A stretch of 19,055 bases of DNA from Flavobacterium sp. (GTDB taxonomy: Bacteria; Bacteroidota; Bacteroidia; Flavobacteriales; Flavobacteriaceae): positions 1 to 19,055 of the forward strand of contig JASLDM010000131.1 of the NCBI GenBank assembly GCA_030151565.1, written 5' to 3'. Made by a program: the position numbers and the translations under genes. Shown here in pieces: positions 7,078-15,268 of the stretch (the first letter of the stretch is position 1; each line of letters starts with the position of its first letter). The notes beneath the pieces were generated by a model. It was not told the DNA's origin. It saw nothing but the letters and a program-made list of their open reading frames with translations, and did no database searches.

Positions 7078-7446
7078 TTATAACACCTCAGGTGCTAATG
7101 ATACAATTTTCATGAATTGTCTTTCACGAAGTTCTCTTGCTACAGGACCAAAAACGCGAGTACCTCTCATTTCTCCAGCAGCATTTAACAATACACATGC
7201 GTTATCATCAAATCTGATGTAAGAACCATCAGCTCTTCTCACTTCTTTTTTAGTACGAACAACAACTGCAGTCGAAACAGCTCCTTTTTTCACTCCTGAA
7301 TTTGGCGCTGCATCTTTAATTGTAACTACAATTTTATCTCCAACAGAGGCATAACGACGTTTCGTTCCTCCAAGTACACGGATAGTCAAAACTTCTTTTG
7401 CTCCCGTGTTGTCTGCTACTTTAAGTCTAGATTCTTGTTGTACCAT
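7078..7446 (-). CDS. rplN: 50S ribosomal protein L14 (uL14)
   Basis: L14 lies at the subunit interface, contacts L19 and takes part in intersubunit bridges; it is also the docking site for RsfS-type silencing factors. The 122-residue protein has the family signature IRFDDNACVLLNAAGEMRGT (77-96), followed by RVFGPVARELRERQFMKIVSLAPEVL, and is of exactly typical length. It begins MVQQESRLKVADNTGAKEVL. It is 2 nt downstream of rpsQ. Confidence 0.98.
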   Translation of the reverse strand: MVQQESRLKVADNTGAKEVLTIRVLGGTKRRYASVGDKIVVTIKDAAPNSGVKKGAVSTAVVVRTKKEVRRADGSYIRFDDNACVLLNAAGEMRGTRVFGPVARELRERQFMKIVSLAPEVL

Positions 7447-7448
7447 AA

Positions 7449-7706
7449 TTATTTCGCTCTTTCAATAATTTCAACTAATCTCCAACATTTTGATTTAGAT
7501 AATGGACGTGTTTCCATAATTCTAACTGTATCACCAATGTTGCAGTCGTTTGTTTCGTCGTGAGCAACGTATTTTTTCGTTTGCTTCACGAACTTACCAT
7601 ATAATGGGTGTTTCTCTCTACGAGTTTCAGAAACAACAATAGATTTCTCCATTTTGTTACTTGTAACAACACCTATTCTTTCTTTTCTTAAATTTCTTTT
7701 TTCCAT
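7449..7706 (-). CDS. rpsQ: 30S ribosomal protein S17 (uS17)
   Basis: S17 is an OB-fold primary binder of the 16S 5' domain. The 85-residue protein shows RKERIGVVTSNKMEKSIVV (7-25) and the C-terminal signature GDTVRIMETRPLSKSKCWRL (58-77), which is characteristic of the family. It follows rpmC by 17 nt and precedes rplN by 2 nt. Confidence 0.98.
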   Translation of the reverse strand: MEKRNLRKERIGVVTSNKMEKSIVVSETRREKHPLYGKFVKQTKKYVAHDETNDCNIGDTVRIMETRPLSKSKCWRLVEIIERAK

Positions 7707-7723
7707 CTTTCAGCAGAATACAA

Positions 7724-7915
7724 TTATTGTAACTCTCTTTTGCAAAGCTCAGTTTTAACTCTTGCGATAGATCTTCTTACTCCTCTTATTTGAAGAGGAT
7801 TCTCTATCGGAGAGATTGCGTGAGCTGATTTTAGGTCAGTATATGTGCTTGTTAGTTGAACAAGTTGCTCTTGTAACTCAGCTACAGATAGATTTACTAT
7901 TTCTGATTGTTTCAT
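7724..7915 (-). CDS. rpmC: 50S ribosomal protein L29 (uL29)
   Basis: L29 is a small two-helix protein next to the exit tunnel and forms part of the docking site for trigger factor and SRP together with L23. The 63-residue protein begins MKQSEIVNLSVAELQEQL. The pattern ENPLQIRGVRRSIARVKTEL (38-57) is the L29 signature. It lies 12 nt downstream of rplP. The coding length and all-helical character match the family. Confidence 0.97.
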   Translation of the reverse strand: MKQSEIVNLSVAELQEQLVQLTSTYTDLKSAHAISPIENPLQIRGVRRSIARVKTELCKRELQ

Positions 7916-7927
7916 AATAATATTAGA

Positions 7928-8347
7928 TTATGCTTCGAAATCTCTAGCAACGATAAACTTAGTTTTTACAGGAAGTTTTTGTGCAGCTAAGCGTAATGCT
8001 TCTTTTGCTACTGAAAGTGGTACTCCACCAACTTCAAACATGATTCTTCCTGGTTTAACAACAGCAACCCAGTATTCTACTGCACCTTTACCTTTACCCA
8101 TACGCACTTCGAGAGGTTTCTTTGTTATAGGCTTGTCCGGGAAAATCTTAATCCACAACTGTCCCTCACGTTTCATAAAACGAGTAGCTGCAATACGAGC
8201 CGCCTCAATTTGACGTGAAGTAATGAATGATGAATCTAAAGATTTAATACCAAACATACCATTTGAAAGTTCAAATCCTCTTTGAGAAATGCCTTTCATT
8301 TTACCCTTCTGTACCTTACGGTATTTTGTTCTTTTAGGCTGTAACAT
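7928..8347 (-). CDS. rplP: 50S ribosomal protein L16 (uL16)
   Basis: L16 is a late-assembly protein near the peptidyl transferase centre and helps position A-site tRNA. The 139-residue protein begins MLQPKRTKYRKVQKGKMKG and contains the signature VRMGKGKGAVEYWVAVVKPG (81-100). Arg82 sits where E. coli L16 has Arg81, the residue hydroxylated by YcfD-type oxygenases in that species; whether this organism modifies it is unknown. It lies 18 nt after rpsC and 12 nt before rpmC. Confidence 0.98.
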   Translation of the reverse strand: MLQPKRTKYRKVQKGKMKGISQRGFELSNGMFGIKSLDSSFITSRQIEAARIAATRFMKREGQLWIKIFPDKPITKKPLEVRMGKGKGAVEYWVAVVKPGRIMFEVGGVPLSVAKEALRLAAQKLPVKTKFIVARDFEA

Positions 8348-8365
8348 TTTTCTTTAGTTTAAAAA

Positions 8366-9088
8366 TTACTTTCTTTTGCGTTGGTTAGGTCTTCCCGATT
8401 TTCCTGATCCTGATGATTTGGATTGTTTCTTATCCATACCAACTAACGGAGAAAGATCTCTCTTACCGTAAACCTCACCTTTCATGATCCACACTTTGAT
8501 TCCCATTCTACCATAAGTAGTATGAGCCTCTGCAAGTGCATAATCAATATCAGCTCTGAAAGTAGATAAAGGAATTCTACCATCTTTGAAAGTTTCCGAA
8601 CGAGCCATCTCTGCCCCATTCAAACGACCTGAAATCATAACTTTGATTCCTTCTGCATTCATTCTCATCGCTGCACCAATTGCCATACGGATAGCACGAC
8701 GGTAAGAAATCCTGTTTTCGATTTGACGAGCAATACTAGCAGCCACTAGGAACGCGTCAAGCTCTGGTCTTTTAATTTCAAAAATATTAATTTGAACTTC
8801 CTTATCAGTAATCTTTTTCAATTCCTCTTTCAACTTATCTACCTCTTGTCCACCTTTCCCGATAATAATACCAGGTCTTGCAGTAGTGATAGTAACGGTT
8901 ACAAGTTTTAAAGTTCTCTCAATGATTACTTTTGATACACTAGCTTTTGATAAACGAGCATGGATATACTTTCTGATTTTGTGATCTTCGGCCAATTTAT
9001 CACCGTAGTCATTTCCACCATACCAGTTTGAGTCCCATCCTCTGATAATACCAAGGCGATTCCCGATCGGATTAGTTTTTTGTCCCAT
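8366..9088 (-). CDS. rpsC: 30S ribosomal protein S3 (uS3)
   Basis: S3 is part of the 30S head and the mRNA entry channel helicase. It begins MGQKTNPIGNRLGIIRGW. The KH-type RNA-binding domain has its GxxG loop in GIIIGKGGQEVDKL (73-86). The C-terminal domain includes GRIPLSTFRADIDYALAEA, the family's second signature. The 240-residue length includes a basic C-terminal tail from about 217 (KKQSKSSGSGKSGRPNQRKR), probably disordered. It lies 8 nt after rplV. Confidence 0.98.
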   Translation of the reverse strand: MGQKTNPIGNRLGIIRGWDSNWYGGNDYGDKLAEDHKIRKYIHARLSKASVSKVIIERTLKLVTVTITTARPGIIIGKGGQEVDKLKEELKKITDKEVQINIFEIKRPELDAFLVAASIARQIENRISYRRAIRMAIGAAMRMNAEGIKVMISGRLNGAEMARSETFKDGRIPLSTFRADIDYALAEAHTTYGRMGIKVWIMKGEVYGKRDLSPLVGMDKKQSKSSGSGKSGRPNQRKRK

Positions 9089-9096
9089 ACTGTTTA

Positions 9097-9507
9097 TTAA
9101 TTGCTTTGTGTGTTATTACTAGCTCCTAACACGATTGTAACGTGGTTAGAACGTTTTCTAATTCTGTGTGCTCTTCCTTGTGGAGCAGGACGAAGTCTTT
9201 TCAACATCATTCCACCATCCACTCGAATTTCCTGAACAAACAACCCAGCAGCCTCTAAATCAGCCTCACTGTTCTTTGCTTGCCAGTTTGCAATTGCAGA
9301 CAAAAGCAACTTCTCTAATTTACGTGAAGCTTCTTTTGAACTGAATCTTAATATATTTAGAGCTTTTTCTACTTTTTGTCCTCTAACAAGATCAGCTACT
9401 AAGCGCATCTTTCTAGGTGAAGTAGGGCAATTATTTAGCTTAGCAAAAGCAACTTGCTTGTTAGCTTCTTTAATCTGCTCGGCTCTCTCTCTTTTACGAA
9501 CTCCCAT
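9097..9507 (-). CDS. rplV: 50S ribosomal protein L22 (uL22)
   Basis: L22 touches all six 23S domains and its beta-hairpin lines the exit tunnel, where macrolides bind. The 136-residue protein has CPTSPRKMRLVADLVRGQ (27-44) and the hairpin and signature VDGGMMLKRLRPAPQGRAHR (96-115). No deletion in the hairpin is apparent. Compared with E. coli L22 (110 residues) it has an N-terminal extension of roughly 20 residues rich in Lys, Arg and Glu and a short C-terminal tail. I take this as a lineage feature rather than a wrong start, because the ATG at 9507 follows rpsS by only 9 nt. Confidence 0.97.
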   Translation of the reverse strand: MGVRKRERAEQIKEANKQVAFAKLNNCPTSPRKMRLVADLVRGQKVEKALNILRFSSKEASRKLEKLLLSAIANWQAKNSEADLEAAGLFVQEIRVDGGMMLKRLRPAPQGRAHRIRKRSNHVTIVLGASNNTQSN

Positions 9508-9516
9508 AGCTTCTTA

Positions 9517-9795
9517 TTATTTTTTACCTTTATTCTTTGCACCAGCGTGACCTCTAAAAGATCTTGTTGGTGAAAATTCCCCTAATTTATGTCCTACCAT
9601 GTTTTCTGTAACGTAAACTGGTACAAATTGACGACCATTATGCACTGCGATAGTTTGCCCAACGAAGTCAGGAGTAATCATTGAAGCTCTAGACCAAGTC
9701 TTAACCACTCCTTTATTACCACCTTCGATATTTTGTTGAACTTTTTTCTCTAATTTATAGTGAACATAAGGTCCTTTTTTTAATGAACGTGCCAT
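9517..9795 (-). CDS. rpsS: 30S ribosomal protein S19 (uS19)
   Basis: S19 lies in the 30S head, pairs with S13 and contributes to bridges with the large subunit. The 92-residue protein begins MARSLKKGPYVHYKLEKKV. The motif NGRQFVPVYVTENMVGHKLG (54-73) and FSPTRSFRGHAGAKNK (74-89) is the family signature. It lies 11 nt after rplB and 9 nt before rplV. Confidence 0.98.
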   Translation of the reverse strand: MARSLKKGPYVHYKLEKKVQQNIEGGNKGVVKTWSRASMITPDFVGQTIAVHNGRQFVPVYVTENMVGHKLGEFSPTRSFRGHAGAKNKGKK

Positions 9796-9806
9796 GTCTT
9801 ACTCTT

Positions 9807-10631
9807 TTATTTCTTTCTACGTTCTACGATATACTTGTTACTCGCTTTAACCTTTGAACGAGTTCTGTATCCTTTAGCCGGCATTCCATTTCTAGAACGT
9901 GGGTGTCCTCCAGAAGAACGACCTTCACCACCTCCCATTGGGTGATCTACCGGGTTCATCGCTACAGCTCTTGTTCTTGGTCTTCTACCTAACCATCTAG
10001 ATCTACCTGCTTTTCCAGATACGATCAACTGATGATCATGGTTAGAAACAGCTCCAATAGTAGCCACACAAGTCAAAAGGATCAAACGAATCTCTCCTGA
10101 TGGCATTTTAATAGTAGCATACTTACCATCTCTTGCTACTAACTGAGCAAAAGTTCCTGCAGAACGTGCAATCACAGCTCCTTGTCCAGGGCGCAATTCA
10201 ATACATGAAATCACAGTTCCCAAAGGAATTTTACTTAAAGGCATTGCATTACCAACTTCTGGCATTGCATCTGGTCCTGAAACTACAGTTTGACCAACTT
10301 TCATACCGCTTTGAGCAATCACATACGATTTCGCACCATCAACATACGCCAATAAAGCAATAAATGCTGTACGATTCGGATCATACTCAATTGATTTCAC
10401 AACAGCAGGAACCCCTACTTTTGTACGTTTGAAATCAATCATACGATATCTTTGTTTATGACCACCACCTAAGTAGCGCATGGTCATTTTTCCTTGACTA
10501 TTTCTACCTCCAGATTTTTTTTTCGGTGCAAGCAAGCTACGCTCCGGCTTATCAGTTGTTATAGCGTCAAAACTATTCACAACTCTAAAACGCTGACCTG
10601 GGGTAATAGGTTTTAATTTTCTAACTGACAT
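9807..10631 (-). CDS. rplB: 50S ribosomal protein L2 (uL2)
   Basis: L2 is among the most conserved ribosomal proteins; it is needed for subunit association and for the peptidyl transferase centre. The 274-residue protein contains the hallmark MNPVDHPMGGGEGR (225-238). His230 matches E. coli His229, whose replacement impairs peptidyl transfer. RYLGGGHKQRYRMIDFKR (52-69) is the N-terminal RNA-binding signature. It lies 6 nt after rplW and 11 nt before rpsS. Confidence 0.98.
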   Translation of the reverse strand: MSVRKLKPITPGQRFRVVNSFDAITTDKPERSLLAPKKKSGGRNSQGKMTMRYLGGGHKQRYRMIDFKRTKVGVPAVVKSIEYDPNRTAFIALLAYVDGAKSYVIAQSGMKVGQTVVSGPDAMPEVGNAMPLSKIPLGTVISCIELRPGQGAVIARSAGTFAQLVARDGKYATIKMPSGEIRLILLTCVATIGAVSNHDHQLIVSGKAGRSRWLGRRPRTRAVAMNPVDHPMGGGEGRSSGGHPRSRNGMPAKGYRTRSKVKASNKYIVERRKK

Positions 10632-10637
10632 TGTTTA

Positions 10638-10928
10638 TTAGATATTTGAATAAAAGTCTATTGTCTCTCCTTCTTTTACTTCAACTATTGCTTTCTTAAA
10701 AGCATTAGTTTTACCGTTAATCATTCCACTTTTAGTGTACTTAACTGATCTTTTTGCACCATAATTCATAGTAGCAACATTCACAACAGCCACACCATAC
10801 GCAGCTTCCACTGCGTTTTTGATCTGGATTTTGTTCGCTCTTCTATCAACTACGAAACCAAAACGATTGAAAACTTCACCGTCTTTAGTAATTTTTTCGG
10901 TAATTATAGGCTTAATTAAAATGCTCAT
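10638..10928 (-). CDS. rplW: 50S ribosomal protein L23 (uL23)
   Basis: L23 lies at the exit-tunnel mouth and is the main docking site for trigger factor and SRP. The 96-residue protein begins MSILIKPIITEKIT, the typical N-terminus with PIITEK. It contains RRANKIQIKNAVEAAYGVAV (29-48), the family signature, where the Glu at 42 corresponds by position to the trigger-factor-contacting region in E. coli. It lies 7 nt after rplD and 6 nt before rplB. Confidence 0.97.
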   Translation of the reverse strand: MSILIKPIITEKITKDGEVFNRFGFVVDRRANKIQIKNAVEAAYGVAVVNVATMNYGAKRSVKYTKSGMINGKTNAFKKAIVEVKEGETIDFYSNI

Positions 10929-10935
10929 CTTCCTA

Positions 10936-11565
10936 TTATTTACTTAAATTTTCTACAATTCCGCCCAAAGAACCCTCTGTTAAGACTAAACTTGACGTAT
11001 TTAAAATAGCGTAAGTACTTAATTCTGAGTTAGTTACAACAGAAGCCTTCTCTAAATTGCGTGATGACAAATATACATTTTTATTTGATTCACCCAACAC
11101 AAATAGAGATTTTTTATTTTCTAACCCTAAAGCACCCAAAACTTTGATAAATTGTTTTGTGTTTGGAGTTTCGAATGTAAAGTCTTCAACTACGATTAAA
11201 TTAGACTCTTGAACTTTAATTGAGAAAGCTGATTTACGAGCTAAACGTTTTAAGTTCTTGTTTAATTTAAAAGAGTAACTTCTTGGTCTTGGTCCGAAGA
11301 TTGTTCCTCCTCCTTTAAACAAAGGGTTTTTTATACTTCCTGCACGAGCAGTACCTGTTCCCTTTTGTTTTTTAATCTTACGAGTACTTCCGGTAACTTC
11401 AGCTCTTTCTTTAGCCTTATGCGTCCCTTGTCTTTGATTTGCTAAATATTGTTTAACATCAAGATATACTGCGTGTTTGTTTGGCTCTACACCAAATACT
11501 GAATCCAAAAGTTCAACTTTTCTTCCAGTATCTTTTCCTGTGATATCTAAAACTTTTACTTCCAT
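10936..11565 (-). CDS. rplD: 50S ribosomal protein L4 (uL4)
   Basis: L4 is an early large-subunit assembly protein whose long loop lines the exit tunnel opposite L22. The 209-residue protein has the tunnel loop between about 57 and 95, with KKQKGTGTARAGSIKNPLFK (65-84) and GGGTIFGPRPRSY, all in the expected form. Its ATG overlaps the rplC stop by one base (TAATG), the only such overlap in the operon, so translation is probably coupled. In E. coli L4 represses its own operon by acting on the S10 leader. Here the nearest comparable structure is the hairpin between rpsJ and rplC. Confidence 0.98.
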   Translation of the reverse strand: MEVKVLDITGKDTGRKVELLDSVFGVEPNKHAVYLDVKQYLANQRQGTHKAKERAEVTGSTRKIKKQKGTGTARAGSIKNPLFKGGGTIFGPRPRSYSFKLNKNLKRLARKSAFSIKVQESNLIVVEDFTFETPNTKQFIKVLGALGLENKKSLFVLGESNKNVYLSSRNLEKASVVTNSELSTYAILNTSSLVLTEGSLGGIVENLSK

Positions 11566-12182
11566 TACTTCTGAATGATTACATAAGAGTTTTTATGTCC
11601 TGGAATCGCTCCCTTAACAACAAGTAGATTCTTTTCAGCAACTACTTTTAAAACTCTAAGGTTTTGAACTGTTACATTTACTCCTCCCATTCTTCCTGCC
11701 ATTCGCATTCCTTTGAATACTCTTGAAGGATAAGATGAAGCTCCAATTGATCCTGGCGCTCTTAAACGATTCTTTTGTCCGTGAGTAGTTTGTCCTACCC
11801 CACCGAATCCATGACGCTTAACAACACCTTGAAAACCTTTTCCTTTAGATACACCTTGAACATCTACGAAGTCACCCTCTTGAAAAAGATCTACAGTGAT
11901 AACATCACCTAATTTATACTCGCTTTCAAATTCTTGGATTTCAACGACTTTTCTTTTTGCAGATGTTCCCGCTTTTTTAAAGTGACCTAACTCAGCTTTA
12001 ATAGCGTGTTTATCTGTCTTGTCATCGAAACCAAGTTGCAAAGCTTCATACCCGTCAACCTCATTGGTTCTGACTTGGGTAACGACACATGGACCTACTT
12101 CAACTACTGTACATGGAATATTTTTCCCGTTCTCGTCGAAAATACTAGTCATGCCGATTTTTTTACCAATTAACCCAGACAT
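11565..12182 (-). CDS. rplC: 50S ribosomal protein L3 (uL3)
   Basis: L3 is an assembly-initiating large-subunit protein with an extension that reaches close to the peptidyl transferase centre. The 205-residue protein has SKGKGFQGVVKRHGFGG (112-128) and RAPGSIGASSYPSRVFKG (141-158), the conserved finger. At the site of E. coli Gln150, which PrmB methylates, this protein has Ser150, so that modification cannot occur at this residue. A 110-nt AT-rich gap with a hairpin precedes the ATG. The stop overlaps the rplD start. Confidence 0.98.
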   Translation of the reverse strand: MSGLIGKKIGMTSIFDENGKNIPCTVVEVGPCVVTQVRTNEVDGYEALQLGFDDKTDKHAIKAELGHFKKAGTSAKRKVVEIQEFESEYKLGDVITVDLFQEGDFVDVQGVSKGKGFQGVVKRHGFGGVGQTTHGQKNRLRAPGSIGASSYPSRVFKGMRMAGRMGGVNVTVQNLRVLKVVAEKNLLVVKGAIPGHKNSYVIIQK

Positions 12183-12225
12183 AAATATTAATTATTAATT
12201 ATTGAATTTTACTTATTTAAATTCT

Positions 12226-12267
12226 AAAAAAACCAAGTATCCAATTTCAAAATCAGATACTTGATTT
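12226..12267 (-). terminator. Terminator-like hairpin between rpsJ and rplC (candidate internal attenuator)
   Basis: On the minus strand, AAATCAAGTATC (12267-12256) pairs with GATACTTGGTTT (12241-12230), a 12-bp helix with a single T-G (U-G in RNA) pair and a 14-nt loop (12242-12255). The 3' arm runs into seven T residues (12232-12226). This has the form of a Rho-independent terminator, though the stem is AT-rich. It lies within a long co-directional operon, 27 nt past the rpsJ stop and 44 nt before the rplC ATG. It would therefore be expected to reduce rather than abolish read-through, letting rpsL, rpsG, fusA and rpsJ exceed downstream genes, or to be regulated. Confidence 0.7.
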
Positions 12268-12292
12268 AAGTTTTTGTATTACAAGAAATTTA

Positions 12293-12598
12293 TCACACTT
12301 TGATTTCAACTTCAACACCACTTGGCAACTCTAATTTCATCAAAGCGTCAATAGTTTTTGAAGATGAAGAGTAGATATCTAGCAATCTTTTATAAGAGTT
12401 AACCTCAAACTGCTCTCTTGCTTTTTTGTTTACGTGTGGAGAACGTAAAACAGTGAAAATCTTCTTGTGAGTAGGCAAAGGAATTGGTCCTGTCACTACT
12501 GCACCTGTACTTTTTACAGTTTTTACGATTTTTTCTGCTGATTTATCAACCAACATATGATCGTAAGATTTTAATTTTATTCTAATTTTTTGACTCAT
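12293..12598 (-). CDS. rpsJ: 30S ribosomal protein S10 (uS10, NusE)
   Basis: S10 is a 30S head protein; as NusE it also pairs with NusB in transcription antitermination and links ribosomes to NusG. The 101-residue protein shows STGAVVTGPIPLPTHKKIFT (30-49) and SPHVNKKAREQFEVNSYKRL (53-72), the family signature in the ribosome-binding loop. It lies 12 nt after fusA with no tuf gene between them, so the str and S10 clusters are joined. A terminator-like hairpin follows it. Confidence 0.98.
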   Translation of the reverse strand: MSQKIRIKLKSYDHMLVDKSAEKIVKTVKSTGAVVTGPIPLPTHKKIFTVLRSPHVNKKAREQFEVNSYKRLLDIYSSSSKTIDALMKLELPSGVEVEIKV

Positions 12599-12610
12599 GT
12601 TCTTTTAAGA

Positions 12611-14746
12611 TTAAGCGTTTCCTTTTGCTTTTGCAATTACTGCCTCAGAAATATTTGATGGCGTTTCAGAATAGTGCGAAAACTCCATTGTAGAAGTTGC
12701 TCTACCTGATGATAATGTTCTTAATGTAGTAACATATCCAAACATTTCTGATAAAGGAACAGAAGCCTTAACAACTTTTGCACCAGCTCTATCATCCATG
12801 CTATTGATTTGACCACGACGACGGTTTAAGTCACCTACAATATCCCCCATGTTTTCCTCTGGAGTTAAAACCTCTAACTTCATAATTGGCTCAAGAATAA
12901 CAGCTCCCGCAGCTTTAGCAGAATCTTTATATCCCATTTTAGCAGCCAATTCAAAAGATAAAGCATCCGAGTCAACCGCGTGGAAAGATCCATCAGTTAA
13001 AGTAACTTTCATTGAATCCATTTCGAATCCAGCCAAAGGACCTTGCTTCATTGCCTCTCTAAATCCTTTCTCTACAGAAGGGATATATTCTTTAGGAACG
13101 TTACCACCTTTAACTTCGTTTACAAACTGTAATCCAACAGCTGCTTTTCCGTCAACATCATCAGCAGGTCCGATTTTGAAAACGATATCAGCGAATTTAC
13201 CACGACCACCTGATTGTTTTTTATAAACTTCTCTATGATCAGCATTACGAGTCAACGCTTCTTTGTATTCTACTTGAGGCTCACCTTGATTAACTTCAAC
13301 TTTAAACTCTCTTTTCATACGATCGATAAGTACATCTAAATGCAACTCACCCATACCAGAAATAATAGTTTGTCCTGAAGCTTGGTCAGTTTTAACTGTA
13401 AAAGTTGGATCTTCTTCAGACAACTTAGCTAAAGCCATACCCATTTTATCAACGTCAGCTTTTGTTTTTGGCTCAATAGCAACCCCGATTACTGGATCTG
13501 GGAAAACCATACTTTCCAAAACAATTGGATGCTTCTCATCACAAAGAGTATCTCCTGTTTTGATATCTTTAAACCCTACTGCTGCACCAATATCTCCTGC
13601 CTCAATGTATTCAACTGGATTTTGTTTGTTAGCATGCATTTGGTAGATACGAGAGATACGCTCTTTATTTCCTGAACGTGTGTTCAAAACATAAGAACCT
13701 GCATCTAAATGTCCAGAATAAGTTCTAAAGAAAGCCAAACGTCCTACATAAGGATCCGTAGCAATCTTAAACGCTAATGCAGAGAATGGATCTGTAACAG
13801 ATGGCTTACGAGTAACCGGTAACTCTGTATCAGGATTTGTCCCTTCAATAGCTTCTTTATCCATTGGAGAAGGTAAGTAACGACAAACCGCATCCAACAT
13901 AAACTGAACACCTTTATTTTTAAATGAAGAACCACAAGTCATAGGAATAATACTCATATCTAGAGTCGCTGCACGCAACGCTTTATGAATCTCATCTTCT
14001 GAAATAGAATCCTCATCCATCATATATTTCTCTAACAATTCTTCATCATAAGCAGCAACCTCCTCGATCAATTGTCCTCTGTATTTTCTTACATCAGCCA
14101 ACATATCTTCAGGAATGTCAATGATATCAAATGTAGAACCGTAGTTCTCATCATGCCATTCGATAGCACGATTTTTCACCAAGTCAACAATACCTTTAAA
14201 ATCTGCTTCATCACCAATTGGCAAAACAATCGGCACTGCATTTGACTTCAACATATCCTTAACTTGCTGACAAACAGCCAAGAAGTTAGCCCCTTGACGG
14301 TCCATTTTATTTACAAACCCCATACGTGGAACTTTGTAATTATCTGCTAATCTCCAGTTAGTCTCTGATTGTGGCTCAACACCATCAACAGCACTAAATA
14401 AGAAAACCAACCCATCCAACACACGCAATGAACGGTTTACCTCTACAGTAAAGTCAACGTGTCCTGGTGTATCGATAATATTAAAATGGTATTCCATTGA
14501 TTCAGGTAATTTCTCACCTTGATTCGTTGGAAAACTCCAAGTACAAGTAGTCGCTGCAGATTGGATAGTAATACCTCTTTCCGCTTCTTGCTCCATCCAG
14601 TCCATAGTAGAAGATCCTTCGTGAGTCTCTCCCATTTTATGGTTTTTACCAGTATAAAACAAGATACGTTCTGTAGTAGTTGTCTTTCCAGCATCGATGT
14701 GAGCAGCGATACCAATATTTCTTGTGTATTTTAAATCTCTAGCCAT
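12611..14746 (-). CDS. fusA: Elongation factor G
   Basis: EF-G is the GTPase that drives translocation and, with RRF, ribosome recycling. The 711-residue protein has all GTPase motifs: P-loop AHIDAGKT (15-22), switch I RGIT (57-60), switch II DTPGH (92-96, His96 being the catalytic-His equivalent) and NKMD (146-149). The C-terminal domains III-V are intact, for example SGMGELHLDVLIDRMKREF and the domain IV and V blocks to residue 711. This is a normal active EF-G and not one of the paralogues with degenerate GTPase motifs. It lies 20 nt after rpsG and 12 nt before rpsJ; no tuf follows. Confidence 0.98.
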   Translation of the reverse strand: MARDLKYTRNIGIAAHIDAGKTTTTERILFYTGKNHKMGETHEGSSTMDWMEQEAERGITIQSAATTCTWSFPTNQGEKLPESMEYHFNIIDTPGHVDFTVEVNRSLRVLDGLVFLFSAVDGVEPQSETNWRLADNYKVPRMGFVNKMDRQGANFLAVCQQVKDMLKSNAVPIVLPIGDEADFKGIVDLVKNRAIEWHDENYGSTFDIIDIPEDMLADVRKYRGQLIEEVAAYDEELLEKYMMDEDSISEDEIHKALRAATLDMSIIPMTCGSSFKNKGVQFMLDAVCRYLPSPMDKEAIEGTNPDTELPVTRKPSVTDPFSALAFKIATDPYVGRLAFFRTYSGHLDAGSYVLNTRSGNKERISRIYQMHANKQNPVEYIEAGDIGAAVGFKDIKTGDTLCDEKHPIVLESMVFPDPVIGVAIEPKTKADVDKMGMALAKLSEEDPTFTVKTDQASGQTIISGMGELHLDVLIDRMKREFKVEVNQGEPQVEYKEALTRNADHREVYKKQSGGRGKFADIVFKIGPADDVDGKAAVGLQFVNEVKGGNVPKEYIPSVEKGFREAMKQGPLAGFEMDSMKVTLTDGSFHAVDSDALSFELAAKMGYKDSAKAAGAVILEPIMKLEVLTPEENMGDIVGDLNRRRGQINSMDDRAGAKVVKASVPLSEMFGYVTTLRTLSSGRATSTMEFSHYSETPSNISEAVIAKAKGNA

Positions 14747-14766
14747 GGTTTTATATTTCTTACGGA

Positions 14767-15243
14767 TTAAAATCTAAAGTGAGAGAATGCTTTATTCGCT
14801 TCAGCCATCTTATGAGTATCCATTCTTTTCTTCACAGCAGCACCTTCTTCTTTAGCAGCAGCTAAAATCTCAGAAGCCAATTTAGAAGCCATAGATTTCT
14901 CATTTCTTCTTCTCGCATAAAGAATCATCCATTTCATAGCCATAGAAATCTTTCTATCTGGACGAATTTGCATTGGAATTTGGAATGTTGCTCCACCCAC
15001 ACGACGAGAACGAACTTCTACGTGAGGCATAACATTAGTCAAAGCATCTTTCCAAATTTCTAATGAAGATTTCTCTTCATCTTGCTTCTTCTCTTCTACA
15101 ATGTCTAAAGCATCATAGAATACTTTAAAAGCAGTCGATTTTTTACCATCCCACATCAAGTTATTAACGAAACGCGTTACTAATTGATCATTAAATTTAG
15201 GATCTGGTAAAAGAGGTCTTTTTTTAGCCTGTCTTTTTCTCAT
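14767..15243 (-). CDS. rpsG: 30S ribosomal protein S7 (uS7)
   Basis: S7 nucleates assembly of the 30S head and lies beside the E-site tRNA. The 158-residue protein begins MRKRQAKKRPLLPDPKFNDQ. It has VRSRRVGGATFQIPMQIRPD (77-96), the family signature, and ends in KMAEANKAFSHFRF. In E. coli S7 regulates the str operon from the rpsL-rpsG gap. Here that gap is 25 nt with no clear hairpin, so the same arrangement is not apparent. Confidence 0.98.
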   Translation of the reverse strand: MRKRQAKKRPLLPDPKFNDQLVTRFVNNLMWDGKKSTAFKVFYDALDIVEEKKQDEEKSSLEIWKDALTNVMPHVEVRSRRVGGATFQIPMQIRPDRKISMAMKWMILYARRRNEKSMASKLASEILAAAKEEGAAVKKRMDTHKMAEANKAFSHFRF

Positions 15244-15268
15244 GTCTTTTTCTTAAACGTTTAAACGA

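Noticed and set aside
12849..13226. Plus-strand open frame of 125 codons opposite fusA
   Set aside because: It lies antisense to a conserved EF-G region and is best explained as a shadow of strong fusA codon bias.
14443..14734. Open frames on both strands over the EF-G N-terminus
   Set aside because: They overlap the GTPase-domain coding sequence in other frames and have no recognisable product.
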